Below, one piece after another: positions 53,102 to 61,390 of a stretch of 64,000 bases of DNA. Both the position numbers and the translations under genes were made by a program. Each line of letters begins with the position of its first letter. The stretch's first letter is position 1. This stretch comes from Phycisphaeraceae bacterium (GTDB lineage Bacteria; Planctomycetota; Phycisphaerae; Phycisphaerales; UBA1924): contig JAHBWV010000001.1 of the NCBI GenBank assembly GCA_019636845.1, positions 2,542,001-2,606,000 of the forward strand. The letters run 5' to 3'. The notes below the pieces were generated by a model, which searched no databases, was not told the origin of the DNA, and was given only the letters and a program-made list of their open reading frames with translations.

Positions 53102-55855
53102 TCAGTCGGCGCGGATATACGCCGCCTCCAGCGCACGCGCGATCCGTTCCTTCGTCTCGGACAGATGCGCCCTCGTGTAGGGATCACCATTCGGCGCCTT
53201 CGAGACGATCTCCTGAACCGCGCGAAGCTCCTCGCGTGCCAGCGTCGCGATCATCCGCCCGCTCGCTCCGCCCCAGGTCCTGCCCGTCGAGAGCGCGATC
53301 AGTCGAGAGACATGCTCTCGCTGCAGAGCCCTTCTCGATGCCGAAACCATCGGCTCACGCGCCGTCGGACGCGCATTCGATGGATTCGCAACCTCGCTCC
53401 AGATCTCCTTCCGGATGGCCTCGAGCACCTCGGGCACCGTGACCGCATCCTGACCGGACGGAACGCGTGCCTCATTATCAAGCACACGCCTGAACAGCGT
53501 CGGGCTCATCAGACGCGTCAGCGTCGATGTCTGCATCGACACGACCGTGTCAACCGCAGGATAATCCGGCGACGCGCCCCAGTCCTCCCACCACTCGTCC
53601 GCGCCCATCCGTGCCAGCAACTCAGGTGTCAGCCCGACCGATGCATCACGCAGCCCGTTCTCCAGAACGAACTTCAGCGCCTTCCGCTGGTCCGCAGCGG
53701 GCACAGGCACGTTCGGCAGCTCATCGCCAGGATCGCCGCGACGCGCCCTCGAGATGTGAACGCCGCCGATCTGCCCGGTCGCGTTCCACACCCCTGAGAA
53801 GTGCTGCCACATCACCATCTGGAACCCCTCGCGCAGACGCTGCCACGACTGGCCGTCCTTGACGGCCCGGTCGATCAACCTCGCACGCAGCTTCGCCGCC
53901 AACTCAACATTCCGCTGCGCCCACAGGAAAGGGTCATCTCCAAGGTCCCACGTCCGCGTCCGCGGGTCCGGACCCCACGCGCCCTCGTCCGCAGTGAACG
54001 CCAACTCCGGCTCAGTCCCGCGCTTCGCGATCGGCTCGGGATCCTCGAACGTGTACCCCCACTGGATCGCCCACTTGTCGTACGTGCCGATGTCAGTCAT
54101 CCCGTAGTGTCCGCGGAACTCACCCGGACCGTACACCAGATTCGTCGGGTGATAGTCCATCACCGAGCCCGAGATCTGCTTCCCGCTCGCCTTCCACTCC
54201 GGCGAGTTGATCTGATCGAGCGAATAGATGCTCGACGCGCGATAGTTGTGCATAAGCCCGAGCGTGTGCCCGACCTCATGCATGATCACATCGCGCACCA
54301 GCGGCCCGATGTACTCCTCAGGAACACCGTCGATCAGACCGTCCGGCTCATCGCCACCCTTCCCGGTCTTGTCCCCGCTCTCATCGTCGAACCCGAGCAT
54401 GCCGAGAGTGTGCGCCAGCCGCGCCAACGCGACCGACATCGTCTTCCCCTTCGCGCACGCGCAGAACCGATGTTGCATCCCGCTCACCTTCGAGAGCTCA
54501 GAGACATCCTCGGGCGCCATCCCCAACTCCTCGGGCACTACCGCGCCCGCCATCGCGATCCTCGCCACGGTGCCGCGTGACGCCGTCGCTGGACCGAACC
54601 CGGCGCGACGCAACACCACCCGAGGATCCCACTCAGGATGACGCTCGATCCACTCCATCGCCTCCCTGTCCATACCCGCCAACGCCGCCTCCGGCACCAT
54701 GTCCTTCCACTCACGCACCCACCCCGAAATGAAACCCTCATCCATCACGATGTCCGCGTCGCGGATCTCGCCCGTCTCAGGCACCACGCGGCACGGCCCG
54801 ATCGCATACCCGATCCGTGCGTTCGTCCACCGGATGAAGTTGTAGTTCACATCCTCCGGATCCTTATCCATGTGCGCGCCCGTCGATGCGTCCTGCTGGT
54901 GAACCTGGATCGCATCCACGATCCCCACCTGCTCGAACGCCTTGTTCCAAGCGAGCAGACCCTCACGCACCCAACGCCGATACCGGATCGGCGTCGTGTG
55001 CTCAATATAGAACACGATCGGACGCTTCGGTGGGCTCAGACGCAGCTTCGGATCCGCTTTCTCGATGTGCCAGCGGTTCACATACCGCACCGCCTCAGAA
55101 TCCGCCTGGTTCTTCGAGAGATCCGAGAACACCGAGTAGAAAAAGCCCACCCGACGATCCGCCTCGCGCGGCTTGTAATCAGGGTTCTCCGCGAACGAAC
55201 TCATCGAGTAATGAAGCGTCGCCATCCGGCCGCCGATCACCGGCACCTCGACCGCGATCTCCGCGTTGTTCGCGAATGTCTTCACACTCTTGATCGTCGC
55301 CAGATCGTTCCTCGCCCCGTTCACGAACGCGCCGAAGAAAAACCTCGCATTCCCCAGAAGAAACGCGTCCAGGTCGATCACAGGGTTCCCACCAGGACCC
55401 ATCGCAACGATCGGCACCGTCAGCAACACCCGGTCCGTGTAAGACCTCGCCACCGCCGCCTTCGACTCGTTGTCGCCCGTCGACCTGATCTCCAGTTGCG
55501 GCTCAATCAATGCCAGTTGCTTGTCATACCGACGCCAGTACACATACCGATCGCCCGGCATCCCCCACCGCGTGTAGATCGGCAACACACCCGCCTCAGG
55601 ATCGCCCGAAGCAACCGTCGGCGCGATGTAGAACCGCTGCTGATCGCCCCAGTTGTTCAACTCCGCCAGCATCTGGCCGTCCTTCTCTCGCGTCCAGATC
55701 GTCCAGAATGGCGAAACACCCGGCGGCGGCGCAACCTTCGTGTACTCCTTCGCGACATCATTGAACGGCGGAAACTCCGGCTTCTCATTCTGGGCAAGCG
55801 CGGGCAACGCGACCGAAAGCCCGGCGATCAGAGAAACGATTCGTGAACGGTGCAT
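53102..55855 (-). CDS. Exported zinc metalloprotease (DUF5117/DUF4953 type)
   Basis: The 917-residue protein has a signal peptide (about 1-21, ALPALAQ) and two large N-terminal domains. A metzincin-like catalytic site follows: H526-E-V-G-H530-TLGLM-H536 (HExxHxxGxxH). These long secreted enzymes are known in Bacteroidetes and planctomycetes and lack a well-tested substrate. The gene is isolated, with a terminator after it. Confidence 0.85.
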   Translation of the reverse strand: MHRSRIVSLIAGLSVALPALAQNEKPEFPPFNDVAKEYTKVAPPPGVSPFWTIWTREKDGQMLAELNNWGDQQRFYIAPTVASGDPEAGVLPIYTRWGMPGDRYVYWRRYDKQLALIEPQLEIRSTGDNESKAAVARSYTDRVLLTVPIVAMGPGGNPVIDLDAFLLGNARFFFGAFVNGARNDLATIKSVKTFANNAEIAVEVPVIGGRMATLHYSMSSFAENPDYKPREADRRVGFFYSVFSDLSKNQADSEAVRYVNRWHIEKADPKLRLSPPKRPIVFYIEHTTPIRYRRWVREGLLAWNKAFEQVGIVDAIQVHQQDASTGAHMDKDPEDVNYNFIRWTNARIGYAIGPCRVVPETGEIRDADIVMDEGFISGWVREWKDMVPEAALAGMDREAMEWIERHPEWDPRVVLRRAGFGPATASRGTVARIAMAGAVVPEELGMAPEDVSELSKVSGMQHRFCACAKGKTMSVALARLAHTLGMLGFDDESGDKTGKGGDEPDGLIDGVPEEYIGPLVRDVIMHEVGHTLGLMHNYRASSIYSLDQINSPEWKASGKQISGSVMDYHPTNLVYGPGEFRGHYGMTDIGTYDKWAIQWGYTFEDPEPIAKRGTEPELAFTADEGAWGPDPRTRTWDLGDDPFLWAQRNVELAAKLRARLIDRAVKDGQSWQRLREGFQMVMWQHFSGVWNATGQIGGVHISRARRGDPGDELPNVPVPAADQRKALKFVLENGLRDASVGLTPELLARMGADEWWEDWGASPDYPAVDTVVSMQTSTLTRLMSPTLFRRVLDNEARVPSGQDAVTVPEVLEAIRKEIWSEVANPSNARPTAREPMVSASRRALQREHVSRLIALSTGRTWGGASGRMIATLAREELRAVQEIVSKAPNGDPYTRAHLSETKERIARALEAAYIRAD

Positions 55856-55915
55856 GCATGGGCTCCGAAGATGGAGGGAATTGAACTCTGGGATGAACCG
55901 AGACGACCCGACGAA

Positions 55916-56488
55916 TCAGATTGTAAAGCCCGAAGCGATCATCCGCTGCCACACAGCCCTGTAACGTGCCGCCATGGCATCCAGAGACGCCGGAATGACC
56001 CGAACCTGTCCGATTGTCGTGATGAAATTCGTATCCCCGCCCCAACGAGGAACGAGGTGGACGTGCAGGTGCTGCGGAATACCCGCACCCGCAGCCCGAC
56101 CCTGGTTGATACCCGTGTTGATCCCCTGAGGTTCCAGCGTCCGCTCAACCATCGCCGTCGCCGCAACAACCAAACCCCACAAAGACAGACGCTGCTCGGG
56201 GGCATAATCCAGAAGCGACGGGCGCGGATCACCAAGAGCCACAAGCACATGCCCCGCGGCATACGGATACGCATTCAACAGAATCATCCCCTGATCCGTC
56301 CGCACAATCACATGATTCTGAACGTCACGCTCAGGAGCCAGCCAGTAATCCAGCAGAAAGCTCCCGCTCCCGGGCTGGGGAACCTTCCCCTGCTTCTCTT
56401 CCTTGTCCAGACGCTCGAGATAATCGAGCCGCCACGGGGCGGGAAGCGACGAAGGCCCCATCGAAGGGTCTGTGGGCTGGGTGGGCAT
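55916..56488 (-). CDS. HIT-family protein
   Basis: The 190-residue protein carries the histidine triad HLHVHLVPRW near residue 140, which hydrolyses or transfers nucleotidyl groups from AMP or dinucleoside polyphosphates. It resembles the AP4A phosphorylase-like group of HIT proteins. It is divergent from coaD (52 bp). Confidence 0.87.
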   Translation of the reverse strand: MPTQPTDPSMGPSSLPAPWRLDYLERLDKEEKQGKVPQPGSGSFLLDYWLAPERDVQNHVIVRTDQGMILLNAYPYAAGHVLVALGDPRPSLLDYAPEQRLSLWGLVVAATAMVERTLEPQGINTGINQGRAAGAGIPQHLHVHLVPRWGGDTNFITTIGQVRVIPASLDAMAARYRAVWQRMIASGFTI

Positions 56489-56540
56489 GCGGAGAGAATG
56501 GTAACGGCGCAGGGAGGGCCTCGCCCACTACCATTCACCC

Positions 56541-57110
56541 ATGCCGACAAAGCACGTGGTTGTCTTCCCCGGCTCCTTCGACCCCGCCACCTACGGACAC
56601 CTCGACGTGATCCGCAGAGGCCGACGCCTCTTCGACGAGCTCATCGTCGCCGTCGGACGCAATCCCGGCAAAGACTCCCTCTTCTCCGCCGATGAACGCG
56701 TCGACATGCTCGAACGCCTTCTCACAGAGATGGTCGCCACAGAGCCCGACGCCGCACCCGTCCGCATCAAGGCCTTCAGCGGCCTCACCGTCGACTTCGC
56801 CCGAGAGGTCGGCGCGACCGCCCTCCTCCGCGGCGTGCGCAACCTCTCCGACCTCCAGTACGAGGTCCAGCAGGCCGTCACCAACCGCGAAGTCGCCGGA
56901 CTCGAAACCGCCTTCGTCGTCGCCGGTCAAACCTTCGCATACACATCGTCAAGTCTCATCAAACAGATCGCCGCAATGGGCCGCGACCTCACCCCCCTCG
57001 CCAGCATGGTCCCCCCTCTCGTCGTCGAGATGCTCCGCCAGAAAAAAGCCGCCAAACACCCGCTGCTCAAACGCCTCGCCACCAGCAACGACGGAGCGGT
57101 TGAAAGCTGA
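56541..57110 (+). CDS. coaD: Phosphopantetheine adenylyltransferase
   Basis: Adds AMP to 4'-phosphopantetheine in coenzyme A synthesis. The 189-residue protein has the nucleotidyltransferase GSFDPATYGHLDV, RGVRNLSDLQYE and TSSSLIKQIA motifs, all at the usual spacing, with a C-terminal Lys/Arg-rich extension of about 25 residues. The ATG is at a clear start. Confidence 0.96.
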   Translation: MPTKHVVVFPGSFDPATYGHLDVIRRGRRLFDELIVAVGRNPGKDSLFSADERVDMLERLLTEMVATEPDAAPVRIKAFSGLTVDFAREVGATALLRGVRNLSDLQYEVQQAVTNREVAGLETAFVVAGQTFAYTSSSLIKQIAAMGRDLTPLASMVPPLVVEMLRQKKAAKHPLLKRLATSNDGAVES

Positions 57111-57129
57111 AGGGCTCAGAAGGGGGTGC

Positions 57130-57167
57130 CATCAGTTCCCGGCGAGCGGTGCGAGCCGGAACTGATG
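57130..57167 (+). terminator. Inverted repeat after coaD
   Basis: Arms CATCAGTTCC...GGC (57130-57143) and GCC..GGAACTGATG (57155-57167) form a stem of about 13 bp with one bulged C and an 11-base loop, 20 bp after the coaD stop. The following stretch is pyrimidine-rich rather than a pure T-run. Likely terminator or structured spacer before the NeuB-type gene. Confidence 0.45.
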
Positions 57168-57241
57168 CTCGTTCCAGACCATTCCATTCCTATCTTCTCT
57201 GTCTCCTCTGTGTGTCTGTCGTGAGTCTTCCAGGAGTGGCA

Positions 57242-58345
57242 ATGCGGATCGGCACGCACGAAATCGGCCCCGCCCATGAGCCCTACATCATCGCCGAGAT
57301 CGGCGTGAACCACGACGGGTCGGTCGAGCGCGCACTCGAACTCACCGACGCAGCCGCCGATGCCGGCGCGGATGCGATCAAGCTCCAGTTGTTCGAGGCC
57401 GATCGCTTGATGTCTGCGGCGGCCAAGCTGGCTGCGTACCAGAAAGCCGCGGGAGAGAGCGACCCCGTCGAGATGCTCCGCCGTTTGGAACTCTCCGTGA
57501 CTCAGATGGCGCGGATTGTCGATCGCGCCCACGAACGAGGCATCCACGCCATCGTCACCGTCTTCTCGACCGAGCTTGTCGATGGGGCCGAGTCGCTGCC
57601 GTGGGATGCGTACAAGACCGCATCTCCCGACATCATCCATCGCCCTCTGTTGGAACGCCTGGTCGCAACCGGCAAGCCCCTCATCATCAGCACAGGTGCA
57701 AGCACGCTCGATGAGGTCTCGCGTGCCATCGGCTGGATGACCGCCCGCGACGGATCTGCCCATTCCCGCATGGCCGTGCTCCAGTGTGTGAGCAGCTACC
57801 CAACCGCGATCGAGCACGCAGAACTCGGCGGTATTCTTGCTCTCCGCGAGATCTTCGGCGGCCCCATCGGCTACAGCGACCACACGCAGGGTGTCGGCAC
57901 CGGCGCGATCGCCGCCGGACTTGGTGCCCGCGTCTTGGAAAAGCACTTCACATACGACACGCAGGCCCCGGGGCCAGACCACGCGGCCTCGCTCGAACCC
58001 CGTGACTTCGCCCGCTATGTGGAGCTCGCGCGCGACGCCGCCCATGCAACCGCGATCGATGAGCGGGCCCCGGAGTTCCCGGGGATCGAGCCCGTCAAGC
58101 GTGTCATCCCGATCGAAGAAGACGTGCGGCGTGTCTCGCGACAATCCGTCGTCACAACCCGGGCACTCCCCGCATGGCATGTCCTGAAAGCCAGTGACCT
58201 CACGATCAAACGCCCGGGAACAGGCGTGCCGGCGTGGGAAATGCACAGCACCATCGGTCGCACACTTGTGCGAGCCGTCGACGCGGATGTACCGGTCTCA
58301 AGACTCGACCTGAGAGAGGAGCCACACTCAGGCCGCGACGCGTGA
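57242..58345 (+). CDS. NeuB-family sialic-acid-type synthase with SAF domain
   Basis: The 367-residue protein has a TIM-barrel NeuB domain (YIIAEIGVNHDGSVERAL, KLQLFEAD, STGAS, IGYSDHTQG) and a C-terminal SAF/antifreeze-like domain (about 300-360, ALPAWHVLKASDLTIKRPGTG). NeuB enzymes condense phosphoenolpyruvate with an N-acetyl sugar to make nonulosonic acids such as legionaminic or pseudaminic acid. The ATG has AGGAG upstream. A link with flagellin glycosylation is suggested by neighbouring flagellar genes, but is inference. Confidence 0.86.
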   Translation: MRIGTHEIGPAHEPYIIAEIGVNHDGSVERALELTDAAADAGADAIKLQLFEADRLMSAAAKLAAYQKAAGESDPVEMLRRLELSVTQMARIVDRAHERGIHAIVTVFSTELVDGAESLPWDAYKTASPDIIHRPLLERLVATGKPLIISTGASTLDEVSRAIGWMTARDGSAHSRMAVLQCVSSYPTAIEHAELGGILALREIFGGPIGYSDHTQGVGTGAIAAGLGARVLEKHFTYDTQAPGPDHAASLEPRDFARYVELARDAAHATAIDERAPEFPGIEPVKRVIPIEEDVRRVSRQSVVTTRALPAWHVLKASDLTIKRPGTGVPAWEMHSTIGRTLVRAVDADVPVSRLDLREEPHSGRDA

Positions 58346-58699
58346 ATAACTCACGCGGCAGCCGATCCGCGACACGCCATCCGTCGTGCTCGAACGCACA
58401 ACGGTCCCCTTCTCACTCGTGCTGCGGGGTAGGTTGTACAGCGTCACCGAGGACCCCACCGCCACGTCGATCGCACAAGCAATCCCAAGCCCCTCCGCAC
58501 TCTCGTCGATCAAATCAACATACGCGATCGACACCGCACCCGAAGGATCCATGAACGCCGCCATCGCGCGACCCTCTAACGGAGTCCGCTGGGCAGTTCG
58601 TCGCTCAAAGACCAGCCGATCCGCATACGGGCTGCGCTCACTGCCGGGCTTGGATTCAAAGAAGGTATTGGGCGCAGGGCGACGTGAGAGTGCGGACAT
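58328..58699 (-). CDS. PilZ-like domain protein
   Basis: The 123-residue protein has a single PilZ-like domain: ERRTAQRTPL approximates the RxxxR motif, followed by VDLIDESAEGLGIAC matching D/NxSxxG, then GTVVRS and IGCRVSY. PilZ domains bind cyclic di-GMP and affect motility or adhesion. Convergent overlap of 18 bp with the NeuB-type gene. Confidence 0.72.
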   Translation of the reverse strand: MSALSRRPAPNTFFESKPGSERSPYADRLVFERRTAQRTPLEGRAMAAFMDPSGAVSIAYVDLIDESAEGLGIACAIDVAVGSSVTLYNLPRSTSEKGTVVRSSTTDGVSRIGCRVSYSRVAA

Positions 58700-58842
58700 G
58701 GCTTGGTCCTCGTGACCACGACGCGAGCGGTCCCCAAGGGATCGGACGTGCCGCAGACCGCAGCGTTATCGTCCCCGAACCGCTCCCACTTCAGTCAACC
58801 ATGCCACGTCCGCCCCAGAATCACGCGAACCCTCCACTCCTG

Positions 58843-58869
58843 TGCCCCTTTGCCCCTTGCCCCTTGCCC
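58843..58869 (-). repeat. Short heptamer repeat (GGGGCAA)
   Basis: About four units of GGGGCAA(A) on the minus strand, next to the terminator of the PEP-CTERM gene. The unit is closely related to the GGGCAAT repeat inside dusB. Confidence 0.6.
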
Positions 58870-58906
58870 AAAAAGCATGAACCCCAGCCGATGCCGGGGT
58901 CCATGC
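58870..58906 (-). terminator. Intrinsic terminator after the PEP-CTERM gene
   Basis: On the minus strand a stem of about 14 bp with two mismatches (58875-58888 with 58893-58906, loop CGAT) is followed at once by five T. It lies 82 bp after the stop of the PEP-CTERM gene. The rest of the 289-bp gap between 58700 and 58988 holds only the heptamer repeat. Confidence 0.75.
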
Positions 58907-58988
58907 CGCACGAAGGGAACGGAATGGGATCTGTCACACGGAACGTCGCGCGTGCTCGCGACGACGCGGGGAGTGCCGATCAGAAACC

Positions 58989-59618
58989 TCAGCGACGCCG
59001 GCGGCCGGCAAGGACGCCTGTCGCACCCAGCAGCGCGAGCGAGCCCGGGGCGGGAACCACGCCCGTGATCACACGGATCTCATCGATCTCTGTGGACTGC
59101 TGCAGGCGGACCCACACCGAGTTCGTCTCCATATCAACCGCGACACGGTCGAACGCATCGATCTCCACGCCGCGATACGGGCTGAGACTGTACAACGTCG
59201 TCGCGAAGCCCAGATCACCATCCGTCGCGACCAGGCGGTTTCGCGTCACGATGATGCCGAGGATCGGCCCGTCAAACCCGAATGACGCCTCGACCAGCAT
59301 CTTGATATTGGTGTCCGTGTCCATGTGGATGAGATGGCTCGAGATCCTCGTGCCCGCAGGGATCACATGGCCCCGCAGCGATGCCGTCCCCTCAAGCATC
59401 CCGTGTCCCGCCCAATCAACCGCGAGGTCATAAGGAAGCGCGATATCCTGTCGCTCATTGATCGCGTAGATCGTCGTCGCACCCTCAAGAGCCCCGACTT
59501 CCATCGACATCGGAGGCGCAACGACCGTCCCCGCACCGCTCGTCCAGACCACATCCGCGAGTGCAACGTTCGAGACCAGACAGAGCGACATCCCGGCCCA
59601 CATCTTCGTGCGCTTCAT
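58989..59618 (-). CDS. Exported PEP-CTERM-type protein
   Basis: The 209-residue product begins with a signal peptide (about 1-21, ending near NVALADV) and ends in a PEP-CTERM sorting signal variant: VVPAPGS, a hydrophobic stretch (LALLGATGVLA) and GRRRR. Such proteins are processed by an exosortase; none is visible here. The body is beta-rich, without a known domain. ATG 59618 has AAGGAG with good spacing. Confidence 0.8.
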   Translation of the reverse strand: MKRTKMWAGMSLCLVSNVALADVVWTSGAGTVVAPPMSMEVGALEGATTIYAINERQDIALPYDLAVDWAGHGMLEGTASLRGHVIPAGTRISSHLIHMDTDTNIKMLVEASFGFDGPILGIIVTRNRLVATDGDLGFATTLYSLSPYRGVEIDAFDRVAVDMETNSVWVRLQQSTEIDEIRVITGVVPAPGSLALLGATGVLAGRRRR

Positions 59619-59799
59619 CTCCATTCTCCTTTTGTGCTTCGCGTGTGCTCCGGGGCCTTTGGGGCTCCTTCGCGTCGGCGATATGGACAAGATGCCCGAT
59701 GGCCGGAGAAAGGCCAGCGGTCACGCAGATATGTCCAGACTCAGACGTGAGGCCGTCCCGCGCCACCCGAAACTCTTGCCTCAATTGAACATACGCGGG

Positions 59800-61104
59800 C
59801 TATCGCCGGGGGTTTCTAGGACTCTTGCCGCGCCGCAGCAGCGACTTCCCGTCTTGTGCGTTCCCCGTGCCGCCCTTCTCGGACCCCTCGGCCGTTGCGC
59901 CCGCATCGTCGCTCATCTCTGGCCGCGACCCCGAAGCACTAGCCGCCTCGCTATCCGCACGCTCCCCCTCGGCATCTTGGATCCTCGCGAAGACAAGCCG
60001 ACCCGCCGCGGTCTGCAACGTCGAAGTCACCTGCACCGTCAGGTTCGTTCCGATGCGATCACGCGCATCGTCCACCACCACCATCGTGCCATCCTCGAGA
60101 TAACCGACGCCCTGCCCCGCCTGCTCTCCCGGCTTCACGATCCGCGTCACCAGCGCATCGCCGACCGAGACCGACGGCTTCAACGACGCCGCAAGCTCGT
60201 GGATGTTCACCACCCCCACACCCTTGATCCCCGCCACGCGCGACAGGCCCGAATCCGTGGTGACGATGTACGCGTTCATCCGACGCGCCAACTCGATCAG
60301 CAACTGATCGACACCCTTGCCGGGCACGATCGTCTCATCGATCGAGACATCCAGGTCGGCCGATCGCTGCAACTTGCCCACGATGTCCAGACCCCGCCGA
60401 CCCCTCGCCCGCTTCGTCTTCTCAGACTGGTCCGCGAGCAACTGCAACTCCGCCACGACGAACGATGGAATCACGATCGGCGACTGGATCACCCCGGTCT
60501 CCGCCAGATCCGCGAACCTCGCATCGATCAACGCCGACGAGTCCAGCAGCATCGGGCGCGTCCCACGGATCTCCTTCGCAAACTCCACATACGGAATGAC
60601 CAGCCGGAAGTCGTCTTGCGTCTGCAGAACCGTCGTGATCGCCAGGTACACAAAGCAGACGCCCAGGAGCAGCTTCACCGCCTGCACGATCGTCTTGTGC
60701 TTTGCGCCCTCGAACCCGTACAACACCGCCAGAAGATCGATCAACTGCCCGAACGCCCACGTCGCCAGCATCCCCGCCGCAAGCCCAACCAGGATCCCCA
60801 CCAGCGTCGAGATCCGCTTGCGGGGCGTCAGGATGTCCGCAAAGACCACCAGCGCGCCCATCATCAGCACGATCGCGATCGTCCACGGCACATTCCGAAG
60901 CCGCGCCTCACCCGTCGCAGGGTCGTCCGCCAGCTCCGTCAGGTACAGAAACGCCGCGATCGTGAAGACCACCACGAACGCCAGACGCACGAAGTTCACC
61001 ACCGTGTTGCGCGCACGCTGCTGCACCTCGGCAACCGTCTCGAAAGATGGGCTGGACTTCCGCACGCAAGCGGAGTGTACGCGATGCACCGCCTTGCGTA
61101 CCAT
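59800..61104 (-). CDS. PIN/TRAM-domain membrane protein (YacL type)
   Basis: The 434-residue protein has four N-terminal membrane segments (about 30-50, 68-88, 95-115 and 130-155). A PIN nuclease-like domain follows (about 170-310; LLDSSALIDARFADL with the acidic residues), then a TRAM domain (about 315-375; VGDALVTRIVKPGEQAGQGVGYLEDG). YacL-type proteins are proposed RNA-acting membrane proteins; activity is uncertain. ATG 61104 has GGGAG upstream, lying antisense to the SRP RNA 5' arm. The C-terminal tail is low-complexity. Confidence 0.85.
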   Translation of the reverse strand: MVRKAVHRVHSACVRKSSPSFETVAEVQQRARNTVVNFVRLAFVVVFTIAAFLYLTELADDPATGEARLRNVPWTIAIVLMMGALVVFADILTPRKRISTLVGILVGLAAGMLATWAFGQLIDLLAVLYGFEGAKHKTIVQAVKLLLGVCFVYLAITTVLQTQDDFRLVIPYVEFAKEIRGTRPMLLDSSALIDARFADLAETGVIQSPIVIPSFVVAELQLLADQSEKTKRARGRRGLDIVGKLQRSADLDVSIDETIVPGKGVDQLLIELARRMNAYIVTTDSGLSRVAGIKGVGVVNIHELAASLKPSVSVGDALVTRIVKPGEQAGQGVGYLEDGTMVVVDDARDRIGTNLTVQVTSTLQTAAGRLVFARIQDAEGERADSEAASASGSRPEMSDDAGATAEGSEKGGTGNAQDGKSLLRRGKSPRNPRR

Positions 61105-61109
61105 CAACC

Positions 61110-61239
61110 CACTCCCGCCGGTCGACGGCCGGGCCCGGTGCACGGGTGTCCCGTGAACCTGGTCAGGGCTTGACCGCAGCAGCCATAAGCGAGCGTCATC
61201 CGGTGCCGCCGGTGTCCTGGCCGTCGACCGGCGAGAGTG
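61110..61239 (+). ncRNA. ffs: Bacterial signal recognition particle RNA (small type)
   Basis: The plus strand carries the SRP RNA apical signature GGTCAGG (61161-61167), a short loop and GCAGCAGCC (61176-61184), followed by ATAAGCGAGCG. The ends close in a 21-bp stem with one mismatch (61110-61130 with 61219-61239). The 130-base span fits the small bacterial type. The tetraloop differs from the usual GGAA. No T-run is seen downstream. The remainder of the gap to 61390 holds a candidate promoter for flgI. Confidence 0.85.
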
Positions 61240-61340
61240 CGCGCACGCATCGCGCCGGCGAGCCAGCTCTCCTGGCGGCCGCCTTCCCGCCTCGGCTTCT
61301 GCGATCTGGCCATGTGCGATCTGGCATCTCCGCTTGCCAC

Positions 61341-61356
61341 TGGCATCCCATTCGCG
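61341..61356 (+). promoter_or_regulatory. Candidate sigma-54 promoter before flgI
   Basis: TGGCATCCCATTCGCG keeps the invariant GG and GC ten bases apart, with one mismatch in the TTGC element and one in TGGCAC. It is about 35 bp upstream of the flgI ATG, a sensible distance, and would fit activation by the sigma-54 regulator at 24357-25862. Confidence 0.4.
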
Positions 61357-61390
61357 TTGTGACCCCCGGACCCCAAACCGGGAGCACGAG

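Noticed and set aside
61105-61239. Riboswitch-like leader of the PIN/TRAM gene that hides its ribosome binding site
   Set aside because: The minus strand can form the same stem, but the plus strand carries the SRP RNA signature GGTCAGG..GCAGCAGCC, which explains the structure better.
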